13,320 bases of DNA from Planctomycetota bacterium (GCA_016935955.1 JAFGPY010000398.1:1-13320), one strand, 5' to 3'. Counted from the stretch's first letter, positions 1-6,974 are shown. The notes: generated by a model from the sequence alone, not told the origin. Program-made: numbers and translations.

Positions 1-75
1 GCCGCCGCCTTGGAAACCGTTACGGCCTCCGATGCGTTGGGCTGGTTTATGTCTTGTGGCTACACTCAATCGTGA
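1..75 (+). CDS. C-terminal tail of an IS630-family-like transposase (5' part outside the window)
   Basis: Frame 1 is open from the first base to a TGA at 73-75 and gives 24 residues beginning AAALETVTASDALGWF and ending SCGYTQS. Many IS630-type DDE transposases end with an 'AL.AVT..DA.GWF.HCGY' segment, and this tail matches that pattern closely. The DDE catalytic residues would lie upstream, outside the window. If the call is right, the left edge of the window is the right end of an insertion sequence. The alternative is the C-terminus of an unrelated gene; 24 residues cannot settle it. The family call rests on remembered motif similarity, not on a search. Confidence 0.5.
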   Translation, partial: AAALETVTASDALGWFMSCGYTQS

Positions 76-84
76 AGTGCTCTA
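1..84 (+). mobile_element. Possible right end of an IS630-like insertion sequence
   Basis: IS630/Tc1-type elements insert at TA and usually have short ends just after the transposase stop. The stop here is at 73-75, followed by GAAGTGCTC and a TA at 83-84 that could be the duplicated target dinucleotide. The matching left end would begin GAGCACTTC and lies outside the window, so the boundary is inferred. Confidence 0.3.
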
Positions 85-149
85 GCCCGGACGAGGGGCG
101 TTGCGACCACCACGGATTTGCTGAATCTTCCCCTCGCCGCCCGTGTTAA

Positions 150-155
150 CATAAT
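150..155 (+). promoter_or_regulatory. Possible -10 element for the HEAT-like gene
   Basis: CATAAT at 150-155 lies in a short AT-rich patch (TTAACATAAT, 146-155) inside otherwise GC-rich DNA. It would place a transcription start near 162, giving a leader of about 36 bases that includes the GGGAGG ribosome site. The -35 is poor: TTCCCC at 128-133 is the best candidate. An outward promoter within the upstream transposase tail (TTGGGC 37-42, TACACT 61-66, 18-base spacer) is an alternative. Confidence 0.3.
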
Positions 156-197
156 GGCAGGACGCTGATTCCGTGTTTTCTGAGGGAGGCCGGAGCG

Positions 198-1262
198 ATG
201 AGAACTCTGCTCATTTCTTTCGTCGTGGTGACGGTGTTCGTGATGGTTGCTGCCGCCGTATCGCTGGCCGATGCGAAGGCTACCGACACGCAACAGGCCG
301 ATACCGACAGCACGTCGGCCGATGCCAGCCCGTTTGCCGAGAAACCGCAGGCCGAGTCGCCGAAGAAGACGCGGGCCGACCTGGTGTCCGAACTCAACGA
401 CGAGCAGATGGACTGGTACGTCAAGGTCCGGGCCCTGACCGATGGGCCGCTTTCCAGCAGCAGCATGGCCGAATTCCGCGAGGGCGAACGGCAGTTGCTG
501 GAAATCACCGACCCGAAGGCCCTGTGGCCCATGGGGCTGGCCATGTACACGCCGAACATGCGTCTGCGGAGCGCGTTCCTGAAGGCCGTGACGCAGTTCG
601 CCCGCACGAGCGGTCCGCCGACCGACAAGATGGCCCTGGCTTACCTGTCGGACATGGCCATTGGCGACAAGAGCGGTGTCCTCCGCGGCCAGGCCCGGGC
701 GGCGATCCTGCACCCCGACACGCCCAAGTACACCGACCAGCTTCGTTACCGCCTGACGACGTTCCGCCGGGCCGACGTTCGTGAGCGCGCCGCTGGAATG
801 CTGGCCGACCTGAAGGAGACGGCCGCGATGGCCGAACTGATCGAGATGCTGACGACCGAAGAGGTCCGCATCAAGGGCGCCTGGATCGACACCTATAACG
901 TTTTGCTCGACATTCGGGCGACCCAGGCCGGGGCGCCGGCCTTCCGCCAGGTTCCGATCCAGGCGGCCGCCTCGGGCATGGGCATCGCCACGGCGACGAT
1001 CGACGTGCCGACCGTCCGCGTCACCCAGATCAACACCTCGGTCATAGCCCCGGGCGGCTATCGCGTCACGCCCGACTGGGAGATCGCCACCCGCCGGCAT
1101 GTCGGCGTACTGGCCGCCCTGAAGGAACTGACGGGCGAGGATTTCGGCTACGACAAGGAGAAGTGGCGGCAGTGGCTGCGGTCGCAGCAGGACACCCGCA
1201 GCGGTTCCTCCGCCTACGATATCCAGTGGGACACGACTGACAAGGACAAGAAGAAGGACTGA
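198..1262 (+). CDS. Secreted HEAT-repeat-like protein of unknown function
   Basis: This is a 354-residue protein with a clear export signal. A short basic start (MRT) is followed by a hydrophobic stretch to about residue 24 and a likely cleavage after the ADA at 24-26. Residues 27-58 are a low-complexity, Thr/Asp/Pro-rich linker. The remainder is mostly amphipathic helices with HEAT-like character (for example RADVRERAAGMLADLKE, about residues 192-208). A more beta-like stretch rich in Val, Thr and Ile lies around 250-285. The C-terminal LKELTGEDFGYD followed by WRQWL (about 307-328) resembles the end of HEAT-containing planctomycete proteins. The tail is very polar (KDKKKD). The start is supported by GGGAGG at 184-189, 8 bases upstream of the ATG. 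No catalytic motif is visible. It is probably a periplasmic scaffold or binding protein, but its function is unknown. It stands alone and converges on the next gene. Confidence 0.85.
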   Translation: MRTLLISFVVVTVFVMVAAAVSLADAKATDTQQADTDSTSADASPFAEKPQAESPKKTRADLVSELNDEQMDWYVKVRALTDGPLSSSSMAEFREGERQLLEITDPKALWPMGLAMYTPNMRLRSAFLKAVTQFARTSGPPTDKMALAYLSDMAIGDKSGVLRGQARAAILHPDTPKYTDQLRYRLTTFRRADVRERAAGMLADLKETAAMAELIEMLTTEEVRIKGAWIDTYNVLLDIRATQAGAPAFRQVPIQAAASGMGIATATIDVPTVRVTQINTSVIAPGGYRVTPDWEIATRRHVGVLAALKELTGEDFGYDKEKWRQWLRSQQDTRSGSSAYDIQWDTTDKDKKKD

Positions 1263-1277
1263 CAGCTGTTGAATAAG

Positions 1278-1363
1278 TGTAGCCCGGCCGCCCCCGGCCG
1301 GGTAACACGGACCTAGACGGCTGTTTGCCGTCTTGTGTCACGCCCGAGGGCGGGCGTGCTACA
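1278..1363. repeat. Composite REP-like palindromic element between convergent genes
   Basis: Three nested hairpins lie in 86 bases: CCCGGCCG (1283-1290) with CGGCCGGG (1295-1302); AGACGGC (1315-1321) with GCCGTCT (1327-1333); and CACGCCCG (1339-1346) with CGGGCGTG (1351-1358). The whole unit is closed by TGTAGC (1278-1283) and GCTACA (1358-1363), which are reverse complements. This fits a transposase-mobilised REP/BIME-type repeat rather than a single terminator. Copy number elsewhere in the genome cannot be seen here. Confidence 0.6.
1315..1337 (+). terminator. Possible intrinsic terminator after the HEAT-like gene
   Basis: A perfect 7-bp stem (AGACGGC/GCCGTCT, loop TGTTT) is followed by TTGTG. 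It starts 53 bases after the stop at 1262. The T-run is weak, and the hairpin is embedded in the palindromic repeat, so termination may be a side role. Confidence 0.3.
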
Positions 1364-1389
1364 TGAATTCTGACTTCTTCAACAGACTG

Positions 1390-1863
1390 CTAGGCCGGCG
1401 ACAGCCCTGCGGCGGCAAGCACCTGTTGCAGCCCCTCGATGTCGCTGTGGTCGAAGGCCCCGGTGTCGTGACTGTCCAGGTCGAGCACCGCGACGCACGC
1501 CCCGTCGGCGTCCATGAGCGGCACAACCACCTCCGAACGGTCTCGCGGATCGCAAGCGACGTAGTTCTCGCCCAGCGTCGCCACGTCATCGACCACCACC
1601 GGCCGCCGCGTCGTGAACGACTTGCCGCACATGCCGTGCAGGCCGATCGGCGAGCAGGCGAGCTTGTCGCGTCGCGGTCCGAGGACCAGTTCGCTCCCGT
1701 CGGCGTTCGGCAGGTAGAATCCAACCCAACTGACCGGTGCTCGCCGGTTGCCGAGGTGCTCCCAGACGGCATCGACCACCGCCTGCATGCGCGCCGTCGC
1801 CGTGGCGTCGGCGGCAAGACGCGTGCGGACGTCGCGGGCGATCGGTTCGTAGTCTCGCGGCAT
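1390..1863 (-). CDS. msrC: Free methionine-(R)-sulfoxide reductase (GAF-domain fRMsr)
   Basis: This single-GAF-domain protein of 157 residues is predicted to reduce free L-methionine-(R)-sulfoxide in the cytoplasm, using thioredoxin-type electrons. The fRMsr (E. coli YebR/MsrC) signature is intact: SWVGFYL at 45-51; the three redox cysteines C70 (KLACSPIG), C79 (GMCGKS) and C104 (VACDPRDRSE); the following E111; and VLDLDS at 126-131. C-to-C spacings are within one residue of the E. coli enzyme as I remember it. The ATG at 1863 is chosen because AAGGAG lies 6 bases upstream. A GTG at 1911 would add 16 residues, but it lies within the -35/-10 interval of the likely promoter. Other GAF proteins bind cyclic nucleotides, but the three-cysteine pattern argues strongly for fRMsr. 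The gene is divergent from truA and convergent with the upstream HEAT-like gene. Confidence 0.9.
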   Translation of the reverse strand: MPRDYEPIARDVRTRLAADATATARMQAVVDAVWEHLGNRRAPVSWVGFYLPNADGSELVLGPRRDKLACSPIGLHGMCGKSFTTRRPVVVDDVATLGENYVACDPRDRSEVVVPLMDADGACVAVLDLDSHDTGAFDHSDIEGLQQVLAAAGLSPA

Positions 1864-1901
1864 GGGCGGCTCCTTGGCGGCAACGATACGTGCGACTCCA
1901 G

Positions 1902-1930
1902 AAGATAGCACCCGGGGCTCTCGGCGGCAA
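1902..1930 (-). promoter_or_regulatory. Promoter of the fRMsr gene, extended -10
   Basis: On the minus strand TTGCCG (1930-1925) is followed by a 17-base spacer and TATCTT (1907-1902). TGC directly precedes the -10, making an extended -10. The predicted start near 1895 gives a leader of about 32 bases containing the AAGGAG ribosome site. Confidence 0.6.
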
Positions 1931-1960
1931 GGGGACGCTACGGCGAGGTTCCCGCGGCGC

Positions 1961-1989
1961 TTGAATCCGTTGCGGGTCGCGGGTACACT
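1961..1989 (+). promoter_or_regulatory. Promoter of the truA operon, predicted leaderless
   Basis: TTGAAT (1961-1966), a 17-base spacer and TACACT (1984-1989) form a good sigma-70-type promoter. Its expected start (about 1996-1997) coincides with the GTG start codon of truA at 1997. No purine-rich ribosome site precedes that GTG, which fits leaderless translation. Confidence 0.6.
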
Positions 1990-1996
1990 TGGCCAC

Positions 1997-2785
1997 GTGC
2001 GAAACCTGAGACTGATTATCGCTTACGACGGCACGGCGTACCACGGCTGGCAGTTTCAGCCGGGCTTGCAGACCGTCGAGGGCACGTTGCGGGACGTGCT
2101 CTCGCCGATCACGCAGACCTCCGTGACGCTGATTGCCGCAGGGCGAACCGATGCCGGCGTCCATGCCCGCGGCCAGGTGGCCAACTTCCGCACCGAGAGT
2201 CCGATTGACGTGTCGCGGCTGCGCCATGCAGCCAACAGCCGTCTGCCCGACGGCATCATCATCCGCGCGATCGACGAAGTAGGGCCGGGCTTTCACGCCA
2301 CGCACGATGCCCTGGGCAAACACTATCGCTACTCGGTCTGGGCCGACCGCGAGAAGCCGCCCTATGACAAGGCCGCCTACACGTTCCACTTTCACCGTCC
2401 GGTCGATCTCCCGGCGGCGCGCGGGGCGGCACGGCTGCTCGTCGGACAGCACGACTTCAAGGCCTTCGAGGGCGGTGGAGGGCAGCCCCGGCAGACGACC
2501 GTGCGGACGATCCGCCGGCTCGACGTGCGCCGCCAGGGGCCCGAGATCCTCTTCGACGTCGAGGGCGACGGTTTTCTCTATAACATGGTCCGCAACCTCG
2601 TGGGCACGCTGCTGGAGGTGGCCCGCGGCCATTGGACGGCCGACGCGATTCCGCGCATTGTCGAGTCGCGCGACCGCCGAAATGCCGGGCCCACGGCCCC
2701 GGCCCACGGTTTAACCCTGTGGCAGGTCTTCTACGACGAGGCTTCCGCGCGCGGGGGCCTACCGGGAGTTCCAGGCGATCCATGA
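1997..2785 (+). CDS. truA: tRNA pseudouridine(38-40) synthase TruA
   Basis: TruA isomerises uridines 38-40 in the anticodon arm of tRNAs to pseudouridine. The protein has 262 residues, close to the usual 250-270. Landmarks in order are: IIAYDGTAYHGWQ (7-19); the catalytic-loop motif GRTDAGVHA (49-57) with catalytic D52; FHATHDA...KHYRY (99-112); HDFKAFEG (152-159); FLYNMVRNLVGTLLEV (193-208); and the closing TAPAHGLTLW (233-242). Both halves of the pseudo-dimer fold are complete. The GTG at 1997 is chosen because homology begins two residues later and a promoter sits directly against it. In-frame codons reach further upstream but run through the promoter. The gene ends in an ATGA overlap with the glycosyltransferase, so the two are translationally coupled. 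A housekeeping gene heading an otherwise non-translation operon is common and need not imply shared function. Confidence 0.97.
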   Translation: MRNLRLIIAYDGTAYHGWQFQPGLQTVEGTLRDVLSPITQTSVTLIAAGRTDAGVHARGQVANFRTESPIDVSRLRHAANSRLPDGIIIRAIDEVGPGFHATHDALGKHYRYSVWADREKPPYDKAAYTFHFHRPVDLPAARGAARLLVGQHDFKAFEGGGGQPRQTTVRTIRRLDVRRQGPEILFDVEGDGFLYNMVRNLVGTLLEVARGHWTADAIPRIVESRDRRNAGPTAPAHGLTLWQVFYDEASARGGLPGVPGDP

Positions 2786-3957
2786 GAATCGTTCACGTCA
2801 TCACGCGCATGATCCTGGGCGGGGCCATGGAGAACACCCTGCTGACGTGCGAAGGCCAGGCCGACCGCGGCCACGAGGTCACGCTGCTGTCGGGGCCGAC
2901 CTACGGGCCCGAAGGGTCACTCGTTGAACGGGCCAGAGCCCACGCCACGCTCCGCTTCGAGACGGTCGACGCCCTGCACCGCAGCATCAATCCGCTGCGC
3001 GACCGGCAGGCCCTCGGGCAGTTGCGTCGCCGCCTAGCCGATCTGCGGCCGGGCGTCGTCCACACGCACAGTTCCAAGGCCGGCATCCTCGGGCGATGGG
3101 CGGCTGTGCAGGGGTGTCCGCAGGCTGTCGTCATCCACACCATCCACGGTCAGTCGTTCCACGCGTACCAGCCGGCGCCGATTCGCTGGCTCTACACGCA
3201 CCTGGAACGCCGAGCCGCACGCCGCACGGACCACATCATCAGTGTCTGCGACGCGATGACCGAGCAGGCCGTGGCCGCCCGCGTGGCGCCGCCCGAGAAG
3301 TTCACCACCGTCTATTCCGGCATGGAGGTCGACGGCTTTCTGCATCCCAGCGAGCCGGTCGGCCGCGTGCGACAGAAATACGATCTGCCCGAGGACGCCA
3401 CGGTGGTTGTCAAGGTAGCGCGGCTCTTTCACCTGAAGGGGCACGACGACGTGCTGCGGGCTTTCGCCCAACTCGTGAACCACCATCCGACGGCCTGGCT
3501 GCTGCTGGTGGGCGACGGCGTGCTCCGCGACCACCTGGAGCGACTCGCCCGGAAACTCGGCATCACCTCGCGCGTCCGCTTCGCGGGCCTCGTGCCGAGT
3601 GACGAGGTGCCGTCGCTGATCCATGCGTCCGACCTGCTGGTCCACGCCTCGTACCGCGAGGGACTGGCCCGCGTTCTGCCGCAGGCCTTGCTTTGTGGCC
3701 GACCGGTCGTCAGTTATGATGTCGACGGGGCGCCCGAGGTCGTGCACCCCGGCGAGACCGGGCTGCTGGTGGCTCCCGGCGATTGGCACGGACTGGCCCG
3801 CGCCGTGGACACGCTGCTGTCGGACCGGGCCTTGCGGCAACGGATGGGCGAGCGCGGCCGCGAGCTTTGCCGCACCCAGTTCGATCATCATCGCATGATT
3901 GACGAGATCGAGAAAGTCTATCTGGCCGCCATTCAGAAAAGGGGCGCCGCCGAATGA
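2782..3957 (+). CDS. GT4-family glycosyltransferase
   Basis: This 391-residue retaining, GT-B-fold glycosyltransferase has both Rossmann-like halves. The N-terminal acceptor domain shows IVHVITRMILGGAMENTLL (3-21, a Gly-Gly loop) and VVHTHSSKAGILGRWAA (92-108). The C-terminal donor-binding domain shows KVARLFHLKG (211-220, with R214 and K219 of the R-x4-K nucleotide-phosphate site), LLVGDG (241-246), the acidic loop at E293 (REGLARVLPQALL) and DGAPEVV (315-321). The usual E-x7-E pair is E293...Q301 here, so the second Glu is replaced by Gln. No membrane segment is seen, so it is probably cytosolic or peripheral. It overlaps truA and the next gene by ATGA at both ends. The N-terminus resembles EpsF/PelF-like group-1 transferases rather than BshA. 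Donor and acceptor are unknown. The downstream de-N-acetylase suggests an N-acetylated sugar such as GlcNAc (inference). Confidence 0.9.
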   Translation: MRIVHVITRMILGGAMENTLLTCEGQADRGHEVTLLSGPTYGPEGSLVERARAHATLRFETVDALHRSINPLRDRQALGQLRRRLADLRPGVVHTHSSKAGILGRWAAVQGCPQAVVIHTIHGQSFHAYQPAPIRWLYTHLERRAARRTDHIISVCDAMTEQAVAARVAPPEKFTTVYSGMEVDGFLHPSEPVGRVRQKYDLPEDATVVVKVARLFHLKGHDDVLRAFAQLVNHHPTAWLLLVGDGVLRDHLERLARKLGITSRVRFAGLVPSDEVPSLIHASDLLVHASYREGLARVLPQALLCGRPVVSYDVDGAPEVVHPGETGLLVAPGDWHGLARAVDTLLSDRALRQRMGERGRELCRTQFDHHRMIDEIEKVYLAAIQKRGAAE

Positions 3958-6212
3958 GCACGCGTGGGATAGGCTCGTGGCTTCTGGTTGCAGTCGCGGC
4001 CGCCGTGGTGCTGATCGCGCCGCGCGGAGCGACGGCCCAGGATACGCGCGAGCGAACCACCAACCTGCTCGAAGAGGCCCAGGAACGTCTTGCCGAAACG
4101 ACCGACGAGACCCAGCGGCAGCAGTTGCTACGAGCCATCGAACTTCACAAACACCGGCTCGGCTACCGCGATTCGCGCGACCGCACGTTGACCTGGGACG
4201 TCAGCTACCAGAAGCGGCTGTTGAAATCGCTCGACGGCGAGATTGCCCGCATGGAATCGGCGACCAAGGGCGGCTGGGGCCTGGCCTCCAAGGGCGACGA
4301 CTGCAAGCGGGCCGTTCGCATCGTGGCCCGCGATCTGCTGCAGCGCGCCGACCAGGAACCGGACGAGAACGAGCGGGCCCGCTACGGTTTCGCCGGGATG
4401 CTGCTGGTGCACAATGCCGACGTGATCGACGGTCTGATGGGTCGCCTGGAGAAGATCGCCGAGGCCCGCAAGGCCGCGGGCGACACCGAGACTCCCGAAA
4501 AGGATGTTCTGGTCGGGGCCGTCTCCGGGGCCGACAGCCTCATCGCAATGGCTCGCCAGATTGCCGACAAGCGGTTGCGGATAGGCCACGGCGAACTGTG
4601 GCGACTCCGCCGCGATCTGGACCGCCTTCGCGCGGGAGCCGATTTCGTTGCCGAGAAAAAGCTCCCCCCGCGGCCGGCCGATCCTGAGGAAGCCGAGAAG
4701 CAGCGGCAGGCCGAGTTCGACGAGCTGGCCCGTCGGGCCCAGGCCCTGTCGGCCTCGCAGCCACAAATGGCCGGCCAGCTCAGCGGCTACGTGGAGCAGG
4801 CCAGGTTCGGTGTCACCGTCGAGCGTGTGCGACCCGTGGCCGAAGCGATTCTGGCCCACACGCGGATCGCCCTGGACTTGGCCGAGTCGCTCACGGCCGG
4901 AAAGACCGGCTCCGAAGGCTATCGCCGGCGGACGCTCGAGCGTCTGGTTGCCGCCGTGGCGAAGGTCGACGACCCGCAGCAGCGCGACAACGCTTACCGC
5001 GAGATCAACCAGGTCAACCGCGACGACCGCGAGCGGCGGAACTTCGAGTCCATGCCGGTGGCCGATTCGATCAAGGCCGATCTGTGGCTGGGCATGGAGT
5101 GGATCGATGCCCAGATGAGCAAGCCGGCCGACGATGCCGTGCGGCAGGAGGCCGAACGTTTGCGAGGTCCGTTGCAGCGGCTGTGGTGGCGGACACGCGA
5201 CCTGTACGCCGCCCGGCAGCCGCAGGGCGCGACGTTCAAGACACCCTACCAGAAAGGGCTGAAGGCCTTCGAAGGCGGCCTGGCTTTGGTGGCCACGGAA
5301 CTTCGCGATCCGGCCATCGGCATCGAACAGAAGTGCCAGCGGCTGGACAGTCTGATCAGCGACCTGCACCTGGTCCGCGAGACCGGCTGCGCGCTGGACG
5401 ATCTGGCCGTCAGCATGATGCCGTCGCTGCAGATTCGCAACGTCGGTCAGCAAGCGGCCGCAGCCCTCAGCGACGACAATCAGGACAACGATCGTGCGGC
5501 CCGGGTGGCGCTCTACGGCATGCGTGACGCCTTCCGGCTGCTGGCGGAGTTCTACGACACGGCGCTGCCCAAGGAAATCCTGCCCGAGGTCAACGTGCTG
5601 ACGCGAGGCCGCCACCAGCAGACCTTCAAGAAACAGGCTTCGCGCGCCGAGTCGCTCATCAAGACGCTCGTCGAACGCGACAGGCAGGAATATAACGTAC
5701 TCCAGGAAACCATGCCCCTGTACCGCCTGACGACCGAGGTCTTCATCCTGGGTGTGTCGACCACGAAGTCCGCGGACACCGAGCCATTGCGGGCCGCGCG
5801 GCACGTGACCGTCGATCCGGCACTGGTCAACCAAGTGACCCAGCCCGCGGCCGATCAACTGGCCGATGTGTTCCTGCAACTAACGAAGATCACCCCGGCG
5901 GATATCGGCAAGACCGTCTGGCCGATCGCCCGCTGCGAACGTACGATCCGGCCGGCCGTTGCGGCGCTGCTCGAAGTGCGCCGCGAAAGCGTGGCCGCGC
6001 GGCGGCTGGACATTGTCATCGACGACCTGGAGGCCACGGCGCGCGGCGAGCCGGGCGGCAACATCCGCGACCGCTGGTACACCAGTTGGCACATGAATCA
6101 GGCCATCGAGGCCTATCTGCGGGGATACGACGAGACGGGCGACCACCACAGCTACCAGTTGCGGTACCGCGATCCGCTGCTTAACGTTCCGCTCAGCGAC
6201 AAGAAGGAGTGA
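3954..6212 (+). CDS. Large secreted all-helical protein of unknown function
   Basis: This is a 752-residue protein that I do not recognise. It has a Sec signal: MSTRG, then a hydrophobic core at 9-22 and a probable cleavage after ATA (26-28). The mature chain is almost entirely predicted helix and is rich in Arg, Glu, Asp, Ala and Leu. It begins with a coiled-coil-like segment (TNLLEEAQERLAETTDETQR, about 35-54). A charged Pro/Glu-rich hinge (KKLPPRPADPEEAEKQRQ) lies near residue 240. Aromatic-rich patches include LQRLWWRTRDLYAAR (about 404-418) and DRWYTSWHMNQAIEAYLRG (about 704-722). No lipobox, transmembrane helix after the signal, or enzyme motif is seen. It starts at an ATGA overlap with the glycosyltransferase and ends 6 bases before the deacetylase, so it should be made in step with both. 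A periplasmic scaffold or glycan-handling role is conjecture. Confidence 0.85.
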   Translation: MSTRGIGSWLLVAVAAAVVLIAPRGATAQDTRERTTNLLEEAQERLAETTDETQRQQLLRAIELHKHRLGYRDSRDRTLTWDVSYQKRLLKSLDGEIARMESATKGGWGLASKGDDCKRAVRIVARDLLQRADQEPDENERARYGFAGMLLVHNADVIDGLMGRLEKIAEARKAAGDTETPEKDVLVGAVSGADSLIAMARQIADKRLRIGHGELWRLRRDLDRLRAGADFVAEKKLPPRPADPEEAEKQRQAEFDELARRAQALSASQPQMAGQLSGYVEQARFGVTVERVRPVAEAILAHTRIALDLAESLTAGKTGSEGYRRRTLERLVAAVAKVDDPQQRDNAYREINQVNRDDRERRNFESMPVADSIKADLWLGMEWIDAQMSKPADDAVRQEAERLRGPLQRLWWRTRDLYAARQPQGATFKTPYQKGLKAFEGGLALVATELRDPAIGIEQKCQRLDSLISDLHLVRETGCALDDLAVSMMPSLQIRNVGQQAAAALSDDNQDNDRAARVALYGMRDAFRLLAEFYDTALPKEILPEVNVLTRGRHQQTFKKQASRAESLIKTLVERDRQEYNVLQETMPLYRLTTEVFILGVSTTKSADTEPLRAARHVTVDPALVNQVTQPAADQLADVFLQLTKITPADIGKTVWPIARCERTIRPAVAALLEVRRESVAARRLDIVIDDLEATARGEPGGNIRDRWYTSWHMNQAIEAYLRGYDETGDHHSYQLRYRDPLLNVPLSDKKE

Positions 6213-6218
6213 CCGACG

Positions 6219-6947
6219 ATGACGGCAAGGCCAAGGGGCAAGGCCGGGGCTCCGCAGACCGTGGACTACCTGGTCGTCGCGCCGCATCCGGACGACGCCG
6301 AACTGGGCATGGGCGGCACGATTGCCAAACTGCTTGCGGCCGGCCGGCGCGTCGGCGTGGTGGATCTGACCAGCGGCGAGCCGACGCCGTTCGGGACGCG
6401 CGCAAAACGCAAGCGCGAGACTGCGGCCGCCACCAAGGTCCTGGGTCTGACCGTGCGGCTCAATCTGGGCATGACCAATCGCGAACTGCTGCCCACGCTC
6501 GACAATCGCCGCCGCCTGGCCGAGGCCTATCGGACGTTACGACCGCGGGTCGTCTTCCTGCCCTACTGGCTCGACGCCCACCCGGACCACACCTCGGCCA
6601 CGCAACTGGCCGAGCAGGCGCGGTTCCACGCCAAGCTGACCAAGACTCGCATGCGTGGCGAGCCGCACTATCCCGGGCGGTTGATCTACTACTACTGCAC
6701 GCACCTTCGCCGCAGCGCCGACGTGGCTTTCGTGGTCGACGTGTCGGGCCACGTGGATCGCAAGCGACAGGCCATCGAGTGCTATCGCAGCCAGTTCTAC
6801 GACGGTCGCGGCGACCAGGCCGGCGCGGTGCTCGACTACGTGCTCGACGCCAACCGCTACTGGGGTCACCAGATCAATCGCGACTACGGCGAACCCTTCG
6901 CCGTCCGCGAGACCCTAGGCCTCGATTCCCTCGATTCCATCCTCTAA
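6219..6947 (+). CDS. PIG-L family (LmbE/BshB1-like) zinc de-N-acetylase
   Basis: This 242-residue enzyme is predicted to remove an N-acetyl group, typically from a GlcNAc derivative. The zinc site is intact: APHPDDAELGMGGT at 21-34 (H23, catalytic D25, D26) and HPDH at 121-124. Similarity to BshB1 extends along the whole chain: GMGGTIAK (30-37), VVDLTSGE (47-54), RPRVVFLPY (108-116), LIYYYCTHL (155-163), AFVVDVS (170-176), ECYRSQF (187-193), and a C-terminal YWG followed by YGEPF (214-227). BshB1 acts on GlcNAc-malate in bacillithiol synthesis; whether that is the substrate here is unknown. GGAG lies 8 bases before the ATG, and the gene is 6 bases after the previous stop, so it is the last gene of the truA operon. 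No signal peptide is seen, so it is cytosolic. Alternatives are a MshB-like or lipid/glycan deacetylase. Confidence 0.88.
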   Translation: MTARPRGKAGAPQTVDYLVVAPHPDDAELGMGGTIAKLLAAGRRVGVVDLTSGEPTPFGTRAKRKRETAAATKVLGLTVRLNLGMTNRELLPTLDNRRRLAEAYRTLRPRVVFLPYWLDAHPDHTSATQLAEQARFHAKLTKTRMRGEPHYPGRLIYYYCTHLRRSADVAFVVDVSGHVDRKRQAIECYRSQFYDGRGDQAGAVLDYVLDANRYWGHQINRDYGEPFAVRETLGLDSLDSIL

Positions 6948-6974
6948 GCGGTGTCAGACAAGCATTCTTGTGTG

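Noticed and set aside
72..149. 25-codon GTG frame placed leaderless behind TACACT
   Set aside because: The product is polar with no motif, and the region overlaps the likely IS end. It is better explained as chance or as a leader for the next gene.
140..175. dif-like half site (reverse complement ATTATGTTAAC)
   Set aside because: Only the XerD-like arm resembles dif. The opposite arm and 6-base centre do not, and the site is 10 kb from the recombinase gene.
2782..3957. BshA (bacillithiol glycosyltransferase) as the name of the GT
   Set aside because: The deacetylase context invites it, but the N-terminus (ITRMILGGAMENTLL, HTHSSKAGILGRWAA) fits EpsF/PelF-like GT4 enzymes better than the GGSG-type BshA start.
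4128..5879. 583-codon leftward open frame
   Set aside because: It is exactly antisense to the secreted helical protein. The sense strand has a signal peptide and operon coupling; the antisense product has no recognisable domain and typical GC-shadow composition.
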